Below the pieces are notes generated by a model. That model was not told where the DNA came from and did no database searches. It saw nothing but the letters and a program-made list of their open reading frames with translations. This document shows positions 9,074 through 17,145 of a stretch of DNA of 64,000 nt, in pieces. Within the stretch, counting starts at the first letter, position 1, and each line of letters starts with the position of its first letter. Source of the stretch: Schaalia sp. Marseille-Q2122 (GTDB lineage Bacteria; Actinomycetota; Actinomycetes; Actinomycetales; Actinomycetaceae); contig NZ_CAHJXR010000009.1 in NCBI RefSeq assembly GCF_903645355.1, forward strand, positions 40,837-104,836, written 5' to 3'. Both the position numbers and the translations under genes were made by a program.

Positions 9074-10870
9074 TCAGTATGGGCTCCGGCGCGTGGTGTA
9101 CACATGGGAGGTCGTGTGGGTGTTAGGCCTCAAACTCAAGGCTTCTTCGCGTTTGGACATCCACTCACTCACCTCTTGGGTAGCCGACGTAGGCGAGCTC
9201 TCGAAGTGCTTGATGGCTTCGCTGTAGACGGACATGTCATGAGCGAATACCTCGTCCCCACTTGCTGTTCGATGGTCAAGCAGGTCGCCGTCAAAGTGGA
9301 CGGTCAGGTTATTTCCTCGGTTTGCATTCTCCCTCCCGTCAAGGGCGGTGACTTGGTCGCGAGTATTCTCCAGGCTCAGCATGCCGACACTGGTATTGGG
9401 GTCGTAGCCTGCCGTGGGAGCCCCGGCGGTGAGGACCGCAGCAACCGTGTATCGTTCGGTGACCTCGGTGTCGCTGGCGAGTTGGGCTGCGATAATCCCT
9501 CCCTGGGAGTGCCCCACGAGCTCCACAGGCTCATCCGGAGAAATCCCCACGTCCATCATGGCCGCCTTAATCGCCCGAGTCTGGTCCGATTCCAAACCCG
9601 CAACACCGTTGAGGTTGGTGTGGAGGTCTTGGATATTTGACCCCTCTGCCGTCCAATGTTGGGTGCCTCGAATGACGACGCTCCACGAACGCTGGGGTCC
9701 GTGGGGGCCCGGAGTTTCATGCTTGAGGATTTCGAACTCACCGTAGTCTTGACCTTCTGCCAGCTGCTCGATGCGTTCAATGAGTGCTGAGGGGTCGTGG
9801 GGAGTATTTACTGTACGGATGGTGTGCTGAGGGAGTGATTCCTCCGGCCCCAAGCGGAGGTCAATGTTGCCGCCATCCCAGGATGAAGAACTTCCTGAGG
9901 GGGTCGTTGGGAATGCTCCTTCTGGGAGAACTCCTAAGCCCTGACCGGTGTTGAAGAATTGCGAGATTCCCGGGGATCCAGGCAGGAGGCTCTGGTTGTA
10001 CATCCGCGCCTGAGGGCTTCGGGGGATGCGGAGTGTGCGCGGCGCGGCGCGTTTCTGCGAGGGCGTGGCCCCCGCATGGGGATCCTCTTGGGGGCGTCCA
10101 AGGAGGATGCTTTTCTTACTTCCAAACAGCAGCCGCCCCCACCCAAAGAGCGCTCCACCTGCGACTGCGGCAGCTTCTGGTGTCGCATGCGTGGCCTGCG
10201 CTCCCCAGCGTTGCCCGGCGGGAGCCTCGTCCTGGTGGAGCCAATAGCTTGTCCGCATCAGGGAGCGCGAGAGGTCCTCAACGTGAAACTGCATCGCCCA
10301 TGAATCGGTTGGGTCTGAGCCTGAGTTGGTCGCGAAAATCCCGCCGTAGATGGCGGTGGACACGGCGGCGAACTCGAAGGAGGGTGGAAAGATGTCCCGC
10401 ACGCGGCCCGAGCGCCACGATTGACGCCACGGATCATTCTCCCGCCGAGGAAGGCGCGCGAGGGGGCCAAAGAGGGACGTTCCTCCGCTGGTGAGGACCT
10501 CCAAGTAACTCAAGGGTGAGGGATAGAGCCAGGCGCGCAGCTGGGCGAAGGCCGCCGCATCGCCTTCGGCCGCGCTGTAGCTCAGGGCGCAGGTACCGAG
10601 GTGTTCAGTGAAGAGGTCAAGCTCGCGCGTGATCGCCGTCAGGGCCGAGCGCGCTGTTTCGCTGCGGGAATAGGCCCAGAATAAGTCTGCTTCGCCTTCG
10701 TTGATGAGATCTCCCACCCTTGCGGCGAGGGTGTTGAGGTCGCTCCCGCATATTTCCAGTTCCTCGGTGAGAGGACGCAGGATGGAGATGGCGTCCATGA
10801 GTGCGGGAATGTCGGCCACTGTGGTGGAGGAGGTGACGACGACGCGGGCATCAAATTCGGATGTGCTCAT
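9074..10870 (-). CDS. Large alpha/beta hydrolase (lipase class 3-like), WXG100-linked
   Basis: Residues 1 to about 120 are charged, alpha-helical and resemble the WXG100/LXG-type leader regions of type VII cargo. A low-complexity middle follows. The C-terminal half is an alpha/beta hydrolase with the nucleophile elbow VGHSQGG (Ser455), a probable acid in ENTRDQVTALDG and a probable base in FAHDMSVYSEAIKH. There is no signal peptide. It starts 8 nt after the stop of the small WXG100-like gene, with an AGGAG site, so the two form one operon. No ESX secretion genes occur in this window. The substrate (lipid or ester) is unknown. At 598 residues it is far larger than ordinary lipases. Confidence 0.75.
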   Translation of the reverse strand: MSTSEFDARVVVTSSTTVADIPALMDAISILRPLTEELEICGSDLNTLAARVGDLINEGEADLFWAYSRSETARSALTAITRELDLFTEHLGTCALSYSAAEGDAAAFAQLRAWLYPSPLSYLEVLTSGGTSLFGPLARLPRRENDPWRQSWRSGRVRDIFPPSFEFAAVSTAIYGGIFATNSGSDPTDSWAMQFHVEDLSRSLMRTSYWLHQDEAPAGQRWGAQATHATPEAAAVAGGALFGWGRLLFGSKKSILLGRPQEDPHAGATPSQKRAAPRTLRIPRSPQARMYNQSLLPGSPGISQFFNTGQGLGVLPEGAFPTTPSGSSSSWDGGNIDLRLGPEESLPQHTIRTVNTPHDPSALIERIEQLAEGQDYGEFEILKHETPGPHGPQRSWSVVIRGTQHWTAEGSNIQDLHTNLNGVAGLESDQTRAIKAAMMDVGISPDEPVELVGHSQGGIIAAQLASDTEVTERYTVAAVLTAGAPTAGYDPNTSVGMLSLENTRDQVTALDGRENANRGNNLTVHFDGDLLDHRTASGDEVFAHDMSVYSEAIKHFESSPTSATQEVSEWMSKREEALSLRPNTHTTSHVYTTRRSPY

Positions 10871-10878
10871 GGTGGCTC

Positions 10879-11139
10879 CTAGGAGAGTGCGGCAGCACTC
10901 AAAATGAGTTCAGTTCGACAATCCTCAATGTTGTTTTCGGCAGCGTTGAGTATTTCGTGGAGGGTATTCATCTTGGTGACAATCTCGTGCCGTTCTTCTT
11001 TTGCTGCGCGGGCAGCTTGGCCGCTCCAGGAACCGAAGGGACACGTGGCAAGTGTTGTTTCGACGGCCGCCAGGCGCGTATGAATGCTCGCAAGTAAGGC
11101 GAGTAGTTCATCAATATCTGTGAGGTGAGCGGGGGTCAC
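10879..11139 (-). CDS. WXG100-like (ESAT-6 superfamily) small protein
   Basis: An 86-residue all-helical protein with a central W38-S39-G40 turn between two amphipathic helices, the size and layout of WXG100 proteins exported by type VII systems. The GTG start at 11139 is chosen because AAGGA lies 6 nt upstream. A longer reading from 11163 adds eight residues without a ribosome-binding site. The downstream hydrolase gene is 8 nt away. The usual C-terminal YxxxD/E export signal is not evident, so WXG100 membership is probable rather than certain. Confidence 0.65.
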   Translation of the reverse strand: MTPAHLTDIDELLALLASIHTRLAAVETTLATCPFGSWSGQAARAAKEERHEIVTKMNTLHEILNAAENNIEDCRTELILSAAALS

Positions 11140-11283
11140 GGCAATTCCTTTTCTGCTCCACAAGGGGAAGGTGTGTCTCCAGGCTGTTGAGGAGCGCCTT
11201 TCGACTGTGTCGGGAGATCAGCGTTGGCGCCTAGAACGACATTAGGTGGTGAGGTGAGGAGGACAAAAAGGTCGGCGCTTGCC

Positions 11284-11353
11284 TGTGGATATCTCTCAAA
11301 TATCACTCACATTGTGGATAAACCCTGTGAATAACAAGAATTCCTGTGGACAT
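11284..11353. promoter_or_regulatory. Cluster of four DnaA-box-like 9-mers
   Basis: In an AT-rich stretch lie TGTGGATAT (11284), TGTGGATAA (11313, the exact complement of TTATCCACA), TGTGAATAA (11326) and TGTGGACAT (11345), all in one orientation. There is no dnaA or dnaN nearby, so this is not the usual oriC. It lies in the divergent gap between the WXG100 gene and the fructosamine kinase gene and may also hold their promoters. Confidence 0.5.
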
Positions 11354-11493
11354 ACAATAATCAATTAACAAGAACCGCGATTTCTTATAGGTAAACACCA
11401 GTTTGTTTTCAGGAAAACCTAAGGTTGATTGTCGGAATGACACCTCGTATCAACCCACAACCCCACCCGAAACCCCCTGCCCCAACCCTGAGC

Positions 11494-11565
11494 ACCCGCC
11501 TGTGCGCCCAGCCCCTTCAACTCCCCCATCCTCCTCGTCCAGGCTTGACCTCACACCCGGGCGCC
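11494..11565. repeat. Dispersed inverted-repeat element, copy 2
   Basis: The left arm ACCCGCCTGTGCGCCCAG and the right arm TTGACCTCACACCCGGGCGCC flank a GC-rich core of about 33 nt. It ends 45 nt before the fructosamine kinase start. An open frame runs through it, but that extension is unlike the family. Confidence 0.65.
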
Positions 11566-11610
11566 AGGGGACAATATCTCCATCCACCTACGCCCGCACC
11601 CGGAGAAACC

Positions 11611-12393
11611 GTGACCACTGTCCGTAAGCGCGATTCTCGTCAAGGCCGCATCGCCTACGAAGTTGCGGGCCTACGCTGGCTTGCCGCCGCCGGATCGCAG
11701 GCAGTACCCATCGTCCCCATCCTTGACCACGGCACGGACTGGCTCGAAGAACCTCGCCTGAGCACAACCTCCCCCACCCCTCAAGCAGCAGAAACCTTCG
11801 GCCACCAACTGGCCCACCTTCACGCAGCTGGCGCCCCACACCTGGGAGCCCCACCAGAAGGATTCCACGGAAATGGATGGATGGGCGACGCCCCACTCAG
11901 CCTGCTCGCACACCCCACCGCAGCAACACGCTCCTGGGGGAGCTACTACGCCCGCTACCGCCTGGCACCCCACAGTGAAGCCGCCCCCTTCACCCCCCAG
12001 CAGCGCGCCCTTCTTGAGCGCTTCTACGACAAACTCGACTCCGGCACCTACGACCACGCCCAACCCTCCCTCGTCCGCACCAACGGACATCACGCCTCAC
12101 GCACACACGGGGATCTGTGGAGCGGCAATGTGATGTGGACGCCCGACGGTGTTGTCCTCATTGACCCCGCCGCCCAGGGAGGCCACGGCGAGGAAGACCT
12201 GGCAGCACTCGCCGTCTTCGGAACACCCCACACCCAACGCATATGGGAGGCCTACAACGAAGTCTCCCCTCTGGAAGAAGGCTGGCGCGAACGCATCGCC
12301 CTCCACCAGCTCCACATCCTCATGATCCACTGCCAGCTCTTCGGATCGGCCTACATCCCCGAAACCATGGCAATCGTCCAACGCTTCCTCTAA
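11611..12393 (+). CDS. Fructosamine-3-kinase family protein
   Basis: A small-molecule kinase of the fructosamine/ketosamine kinase family (PF03881), which repairs glycated amines by phosphorylation. The visible core is THGDLWSGNVMW (catalytic Asp and metal-binding Asn) followed by VLIDPAAQGGHGEEDLA, with LAHLHAAGAPHLG upstream. The GTG at 11611 has GGAG 5 nt upstream and gives 260 residues, the family length. An upstream ATG at 11425 would add 62 Pro-rich residues read through a repeat element. Confidence 0.85.
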   Translation: MTTVRKRDSRQGRIAYEVAGLRWLAAAGSQAVPIVPILDHGTDWLEEPRLSTTSPTPQAAETFGHQLAHLHAAGAPHLGAPPEGFHGNGWMGDAPLSLLAHPTAATRSWGSYYARYRLAPHSEAAPFTPQQRALLERFYDKLDSGTYDHAQPSLVRTNGHHASRTHGDLWSGNVMWTPDGVVLIDPAAQGGHGEEDLAALAVFGTPHTQRIWEAYNEVSPLEEGWRERIALHQLHILMIHCQLFGSAYIPETMAIVQRFL

Positions 12394-12444
12394 CACCCCT
12401 GCTTTTCCTACCGCAGTGTCCCGGACCCCATAGACAACAACCTT

Positions 12445-12520
12445 GCGCTCCCGCGTGTGCGCCCAGGAAAGAAATGCGCCAGCACAGGGCAGAAAATATC
12501 GGACTCACACCCGGGCGCCC
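12445..12520. repeat. Dispersed inverted-repeat element, copy 3
   Basis: The left arm GCGCTCCCGCGTGTGCGCCC and the right arm GGACTCACACCCGGGCGCCC flank a core of about 34 nt. The rest of the 326-bp gap up to purB shows only a 15-bp direct repeat (12610-12624 and 12625-12639). Confidence 0.7.
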
Positions 12521-12719
12521 GACAGAAAAATCCCCCTGATCCCCCAGCCCCACCTCCAACCCCATCCCCACCGCCAACCCCAGCCCAGCTCGGAGACAGT
12601 CAGCCTGCCAACCATCAGCCCGCCAAGCATCAGCCCGCCGACACAGTCGGCCGCAGACAGCCCGTCCAGAATCGACTACAGGCGGGCGCACAGGCACCCT
12701 CCTCTGGAATGATGGAGGC

Positions 12720-14174
12720 ATGAGCACTTGGCAGGAACTGTTCTCGACATCGCACGGCTACACCGACCTCGCAGCACAGGGAGAACCTGTTTCTCCCCTT
12801 GACGGGCGCTACCGCCCCGCAGCTGCTCCCCTGGCAAACTTCCTCTCCGAAGCGGGCCTCAACCGCGCCCGCGTCCACGTGGAAGTCGAGTGGTTCATCC
12901 ACCTCCTCGACAATGGCCTCCTCCCAGGAGCCCCGAGCCTGGACGATGCTGAACGTGACTACCTGCGCGCACTCCCCCACCAATTCGGCGCCACCGAGAT
13001 CGCACGCCTGGCCGAAATTGAAGCCGAAACCCGCCACGATGTGAAGGCCGTCGAATACCTCATCGGCGAGCACCTTGACCGTGCCCCCGACACCCTCGGA
13101 GCACAGACCTGCCTACCAGCCCTGCGGGAAGTCATCCACATCTTCTGCACCTCCGAAGACATCAACAACCTCGCCTACGCGCTGACCATCAAGGCCGCCA
13201 TCGAACTCGTATGGCTGCCCGCCGCACGCACCCTCCACGAGCGCCTCGTCGCCATGGCCCATGCCGGCGCCAACATCCCCATGCTCGCCCACACCCACGG
13301 CCAGCCCGCCACGCCCCTGACCATGGGCAAGGAAATGGCCGTCATCGCCCACCGCCTCTCCCGCCAAATCCGCCGCATTGAAAACGCCGAATACCTAGGC
13401 AAGATCAATGGTGCAACCGGCACCTGGGCCGCCCACGTCATCTCCGTACCCGGCGTTGACTGGCCCGCCACCACCCGCGCCTTCGTTGAGGGCCTAGGAC
13501 TGACCTGCAACCCCCTGACCACGCAGATTGAATCCCACGACTTCCAAGCCGAAATCTACGCTGACGTCGCGCGATTCAACCGCATCGCCCACAACCTGGC
13601 CACCGATTGTTGGACCTACATCTCCATGGGCTACTTCCACCAAAACCTCGCCGCCCAAGGCTCGACCGGCTCCTCGACCATGCCCCACAAGGTCAACCCC
13701 ATCCGCTTCGAGAACGCTGAGGCCAACCTCGAAATCTCCACGGCCCTGCTTGATACCCTCTCCGCCACGCTCGTCACCTCGCGCCTGCAACGCGACCTCA
13801 CCGACTCCACCACCCAACGCAATATTGGCGTGGCCCTGGGCCACTCCATGCTAGCCCTGGACAACCTCGTACGCGGCCTAGACGGCGTAGATATGAACGC
13901 TGAGCGTATGCGCGAAGACCTCGACGCGAACTGGGCAGTCCTCGGTGAGGCCATCCAGCAGGCCATGCGCGCCGCCGCCATCGCCGGCGCCACCGGCATG
14001 GCCAACCCCTACGAACGCCTCAAGGAACTCACCCGCGGCACCGAAGTCACCGCCGAGGACATGCGCGCCTTCATCGCCGACCTCGGCCTACCCGCCGAAA
14101 TCGAAGCCCGACTGGCCGAGCTCGCCCCCCACACCTACATTGGCCTCGCCCAAGAGATGGCCACCTGGGTGTAA
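12720..14174 (+). CDS. purB: Adenylosuccinate lyase
   Basis: A fumarase/aspartase-superfamily lyase acting twice in purine synthesis, on SAICAR and on adenylosuccinate. The signature SSTMPHKVNPIRFENAE carries the mobile catalytic-loop serine. THGQPATPLTMGKE supplies the general-acid histidine region, and SPLDGRY lies near the N-terminus. At 484 residues it matches the PurB subtype of E. coli rather than the shorter Bacillus type. GGAGG ends only 1 nt before the ATG, which is unusually close, so the start is slightly uncertain. It is monocistronic, with a strong terminator. Confidence 0.95.
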   Translation: MSTWQELFSTSHGYTDLAAQGEPVSPLDGRYRPAAAPLANFLSEAGLNRARVHVEVEWFIHLLDNGLLPGAPSLDDAERDYLRALPHQFGATEIARLAEIEAETRHDVKAVEYLIGEHLDRAPDTLGAQTCLPALREVIHIFCTSEDINNLAYALTIKAAIELVWLPAARTLHERLVAMAHAGANIPMLAHTHGQPATPLTMGKEMAVIAHRLSRQIRRIENAEYLGKINGATGTWAAHVISVPGVDWPATTRAFVEGLGLTCNPLTTQIESHDFQAEIYADVARFNRIAHNLATDCWTYISMGYFHQNLAAQGSTGSSTMPHKVNPIRFENAEANLEISTALLDTLSATLVTSRLQRDLTDSTTQRNIGVALGHSMLALDNLVRGLDGVDMNAERMREDLDANWAVLGEAIQQAMRAAAIAGATGMANPYERLKELTRGTEVTAEDMRAFIADLGLPAEIEARLAELAPHTYIGLAQEMATWV

Positions 14175-14184
14175 GAATCACGCT

Positions 14185-14236
14185 AAAACTGTGGGGTCTG
14201 TGTGGGGCGCGCGCCCCACACAGACCCCACAGTTTT
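14185..14236. terminator. Perfect 52-bp palindromic terminator
   Basis: Two 26-nt arms (14185-14210 and 14211-14236) are exact reverse complements with no spacer, with AAAA on one side and TTTT on the other. It will terminate both purB and the convergent gene at 14335. Confidence 0.92.
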
Positions 14237-14334
14237 CCCGGCACACACCGTGTTTGTCTCACACCACCACAGGCGCACCGACAAGGCCCCTAGTGCCCAA
14301 GCAGCCTCCTCCCCCAAGAAGGCCCCAAAAGGCC

Positions 14335-14970
14335 TCATGACCTCCACTGAGGATCCGACGCTGGCGGGCCAAAACGCTCAAAAAGATCCGCCGGGCGCGC
14401 AATCTCCCCATCAAAACCCAAGGCCTCCATATCGGCGACCTGATGCCCATCAGTCACACTCAGCAGGCGACCTCGCACAGCAACTGGAGCGATCTCCGGG
14501 TTATTCCACACGTGCTCAGACACGACCTCCAACATGTCCTGACCCAGCACCGAGGTCCACAAGGGCGACTCATCATCCACATACAGATCCACACTGACCA
14601 GGGGCAGTTTCCCAAACCCCTCCAGGACATCCACCTTCATATCGCGCACAATCGCATCAAGCTCCGCATCGCCCAAGCTCACGGTCTCCAGACTCTTGTA
14701 CACCCACTGCGCGAAACGCTCCGGGCGGCCGCCTCGTCCACCCGGACGTAAACGCCGCAGCGCCGCCCCCACACCCATCGCGCCCACGCCAACGGCCGCG
14801 ATCAGCAAAGGGTTGTCAATCTGGGGCAGGCGCCGCTCCCCTGCGCCGCGAGCGCCCAGCTGCTTATTCACCGGCGTTGAACCCGGCTCCCACATGCGCG
14901 GCACTCCCCGAGGGAAGGCAGCCCCAAGGAATCTGCGTCGGCCAGGCTTAGGTGTTTGTTTCGGCGTCAT
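14335..14970 (-). CDS. Unknown protein paired with a GHSQGG hydrolase
   Basis: I do not recognise this 211-residue protein. A basic N-terminus (RRRFLGAAFPRG) is followed by one hydrophobic helix at about 55-73 (LLIAAVGVGAMGVGAAL) and an acidic, probably globular region rich in Asp/Glu. It overlaps the 3' end of the upstream hydrolase gene by 23 nt, so the two are translationally linked. It could be a membrane-tethered partner or immunity-like protein, but nothing in the sequence proves that. Confidence 0.6.
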   Translation of the reverse strand: MTPKQTPKPGRRRFLGAAFPRGVPRMWEPGSTPVNKQLGARGAGERRLPQIDNPLLIAAVGVGAMGVGAALRRLRPGGRGGRPERFAQWVYKSLETVSLGDAELDAIVRDMKVDVLEGFGKLPLVSVDLYVDDESPLWTSVLGQDMLEVVSEHVWNNPEIAPVAVRGRLLSVTDGHQVADMEALGFDGEIARPADLFERFGPPASDPQWRS

Positions 14971-16441
14971 TGCGTGTCCACCACCTTCGGAGATCCTCGT
15001 AGTTGAGGGGCATCAGGGGAGATGGCTCCCACTCTATCCGGTGTTCGACCGGTTGCCACTGGGAATCTTCCAGCGACACCACTGTGCACCAGGTGTGCTC
15101 GTGGGTTGGTTCAAGAACGTCTTGCCAGACTTCGTAGAAGAAAACGCGGGTGGGCTCATCCTCGGAGGGGAGGAATTCACGCAGGCGCGCCACAGCTTCT
15201 GGCAATCGACCCCAAGGAGCGATCGCAACCTTGCGTTCCATATGGTGCACCGTTTCGGTGTAAGTCACCGAGGCGTGCGCGTAGTACAACGGCCCCTTGC
15301 GAGGACGGACGAGGCGCCGCCCGACGCTCACACGGTGGTCAGGCACACGCGCACTGGTGCCGTCAATGGAGGGCACGATGTCTTGATCGTGCGCCACGGC
15401 AATCATCGTGACATCGTCTCGGATGCGTAGGCGTCGACTGGGCGTTCCTAAGGTGAGGAGGGCTTTGACATTGATGCCCAGGGTCTCCGGAGGCGCTGTC
15501 GCCAGCGCTGTCCCCACCATGCCTCCCTGGGAGTGTCCGCAGATCATCACCGGTTCTCGGACGACATCCTCTGGGGCGATCCCGTCGCGCGCCATGGCGT
15601 CATGGAGGGCTTTGAGGAGCCCGCCACGCATGGAGGAGGGGAGGTTGAGGACCTCGCGGATATTTGCCTCCGTGTCGGCGGGGTTGGCGTTCGAGATCGG
15701 GTCGACGCTTTCCGTGCCGGGCATGGAGATCAGCCACCGGCGCTTCTCCCCCTCACCAACGCGCGTGATTTTCAGGGTTTGACCTGCACCTTCAGCCCAG
15801 TACAGGTCATCAATGTCGGCGCACATATCACCCAGGGATCGCGGGGCATGCAGGCGGCGAGGTTGGGGGATGGGCTGACCATCAGGCAGAGGCAGTCGGG
15901 CGGGGGTGAGGGAGTCATCGTAGAAGCGGGCGATATGGACCGGCCCTCCCTTGAAGTAGCCCAAGGCTGTCCCAATGACGAGCATTGACACCATGAGGGT
16001 GTCGTAGCCGCGGCGCGGGACCAGGGGCAGCATGGTGGCGGCTCGCCCGTCGGCATCCCACCCCAGCGCGATCCTGGTGCGCAGGTAGAGGCGGCCGATG
16101 TTGGCGAGGCGTTGCGCCCAGGTGCCGATGGCGCGCACCGTCAGGGTGTCGAGGCCGGGCTCGTCGAAGTAGAGGCGCTGGGCTCGCTCGGACACATCTG
16201 TGGCAAGCCTGTCGGCGACACCCCGGATCGGGGTACGCCGCCCCTTGGGAATGAGGGGCAGGCCTGAGATGCCGCTGAGTGTGGTTGCCAGTAGTGCAGG
16301 AGGGGCGAGGGGGAGGAGCCGGCGGCGTAGGTAGCCAGGGGGGAAGGAATGCGGGACACGACGGGGTGCGTAGTTTGATCGGCGCTGAGCAGCCGAACGC
16401 CGGGAAGTGATCCCGGCGAGAATCTGCGCGGCTCGGCTCAT
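14948..16441 (-). CDS. Alpha/beta hydrolase (lipase class 3-like), second paralogue
   Basis: A 497-residue hydrolase with the elbow CGHSQGGMVG (Ser304). The probable acid lies in AVAHDQDIVPSIDG and the probable base in YYAHASVTYTETVHH. The spacing and residues after the elbow align by eye with the WXG100-linked hydrolase at 9074-10870, so the two are paralogues. A hydrophobic stretch (LPLAPPALLATTLSGISGLPL) lies near the N-terminus. The start at 16441 is fixed by AAAGGAGG 6 nt upstream; the longer frame to 16693 is not supported. The following 211-residue gene overlaps it. Confidence 0.75.
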   Translation of the reverse strand: MSRAAQILAGITSRRSAAQRRSNYAPRRVPHSFPPGYLRRRLLPLAPPALLATTLSGISGLPLIPKGRRTPIRGVADRLATDVSERAQRLYFDEPGLDTLTVRAIGTWAQRLANIGRLYLRTRIALGWDADGRAATMLPLVPRRGYDTLMVSMLVIGTALGYFKGGPVHIARFYDDSLTPARLPLPDGQPIPQPRRLHAPRSLGDMCADIDDLYWAEGAGQTLKITRVGEGEKRRWLISMPGTESVDPISNANPADTEANIREVLNLPSSMRGGLLKALHDAMARDGIAPEDVVREPVMICGHSQGGMVGTALATAPPETLGINVKALLTLGTPSRRLRIRDDVTMIAVAHDQDIVPSIDGTSARVPDHRVSVGRRLVRPRKGPLYYAHASVTYTETVHHMERKVAIAPWGRLPEAVARLREFLPSEDEPTRVFFYEVWQDVLEPTHEHTWCTVVSLEDSQWQPVEHRIEWEPSPLMPLNYEDLRRWWTRNDAETNT

Positions 16442-16697
16442 TGCTGGCCTCCTTTCTTCCGCTACCTTGGCCGTGTTCAGGACTGTGGTGTCACTGGCGG
16501 TGCGGGGCCACTGGCGGTGCAAGGTCGCACGCTGGGGTTCTGGGACTCCACCAGACTTCCTCGATTTGCACCATTTTTGTCGATTATGCACATCTTTGCA
16601 CGCCCAGAGCAGGCAGCAGAGGCCCAGCCCCGCACCAACCAGGGGTGCGAGCACGCACACTCCCCCACCGACAATGTCCCCTTCCAAAAGCACACTG

Positions 16698-16769
16698 CTC
16701 CCAGCTGTGCGCCCAGGGGGTTTTTCTCACCCTGAAGGCCCATTAATCGCCTGGACGCACACGCGGGAG
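16698..16769. repeat. Dispersed inverted-repeat element, copy 4
   Basis: The left arm CTCCCAGCTGTGCGCCCAGG and the right arm CCTGGACGCACACGCGGGAG. Its core contains CCCTGAAGGCCCATTAA, also found (one base shorter) in copy 11 about 31 kb away. It lies in the divergent gap before copZ; the remainder of 16442-16862 shows no gene. Confidence 0.75.
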
Positions 16770-16862
16770 AAGGAGTCACCAGCCTCACAGGCCTGCTGTT
16801 GACAGTCACCACCCCCAGCGGTAGTTTCGCAATGAAACCCTGTCCTAATTGAAGGAGGCATT

Positions 16863-17102
16863 GTGGCTATCGATCGCACCGTCGTGCTTGGCGTGAATGG
16901 ACTGACCTGCGGACATTGCGTGGCAACTGTCACCGAAGAACTTGCCGAGGTCCCGGGCGTCCTCAATACCGAGGTCATCCTCCAAAGCGGCGGAACCTCC
17001 ACCGTCACCGTCGTCACCGACACCGGCGTGGACGATGACGCCCTGCGTGACGCCGTGACCGAGGCGGGCTTTGAGCTGGTCTCCATCACCCGCGACTTCT
17101 AA
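16863..17102 (+). CDS. copZ: Copper chaperone-like heavy-metal-associated domain protein
   Basis: A single HMA domain of 79 residues with the metal site GLTCGHC (Cys16, Cys19), expected to bind Cu(I) and pass it to the ATPase encoded 43 nt downstream. A GTG start follows GGAGG. The operon with copA supports the role. I see no CsoR or CueR gene nearby. Confidence 0.9.
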   Translation: MAIDRTVVLGVNGLTCGHCVATVTEELAEVPGVLNTEVILQSGGTSTVTVVTDTGVDDDALRDAVTEAGFELVSITRDF

Positions 17103-17145
17103 AACCCACTCTTTTCACCCTTCACCCCCTAGGAGTGCAAGGCGC

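Noticed and set aside
11425..11610. An N-terminal extension of the fructosamine kinase from an upstream ATG
   Set aside because: It is Pro-rich, reads through a dispersed repeat, and a GTG with a good ribosome-binding site lies at the family start.
16442..16693. An N-terminal extension of the second hydrolase
   Set aside because: AAAGGAGG is correctly placed for the ATG at 16441; the extension has no start signal.
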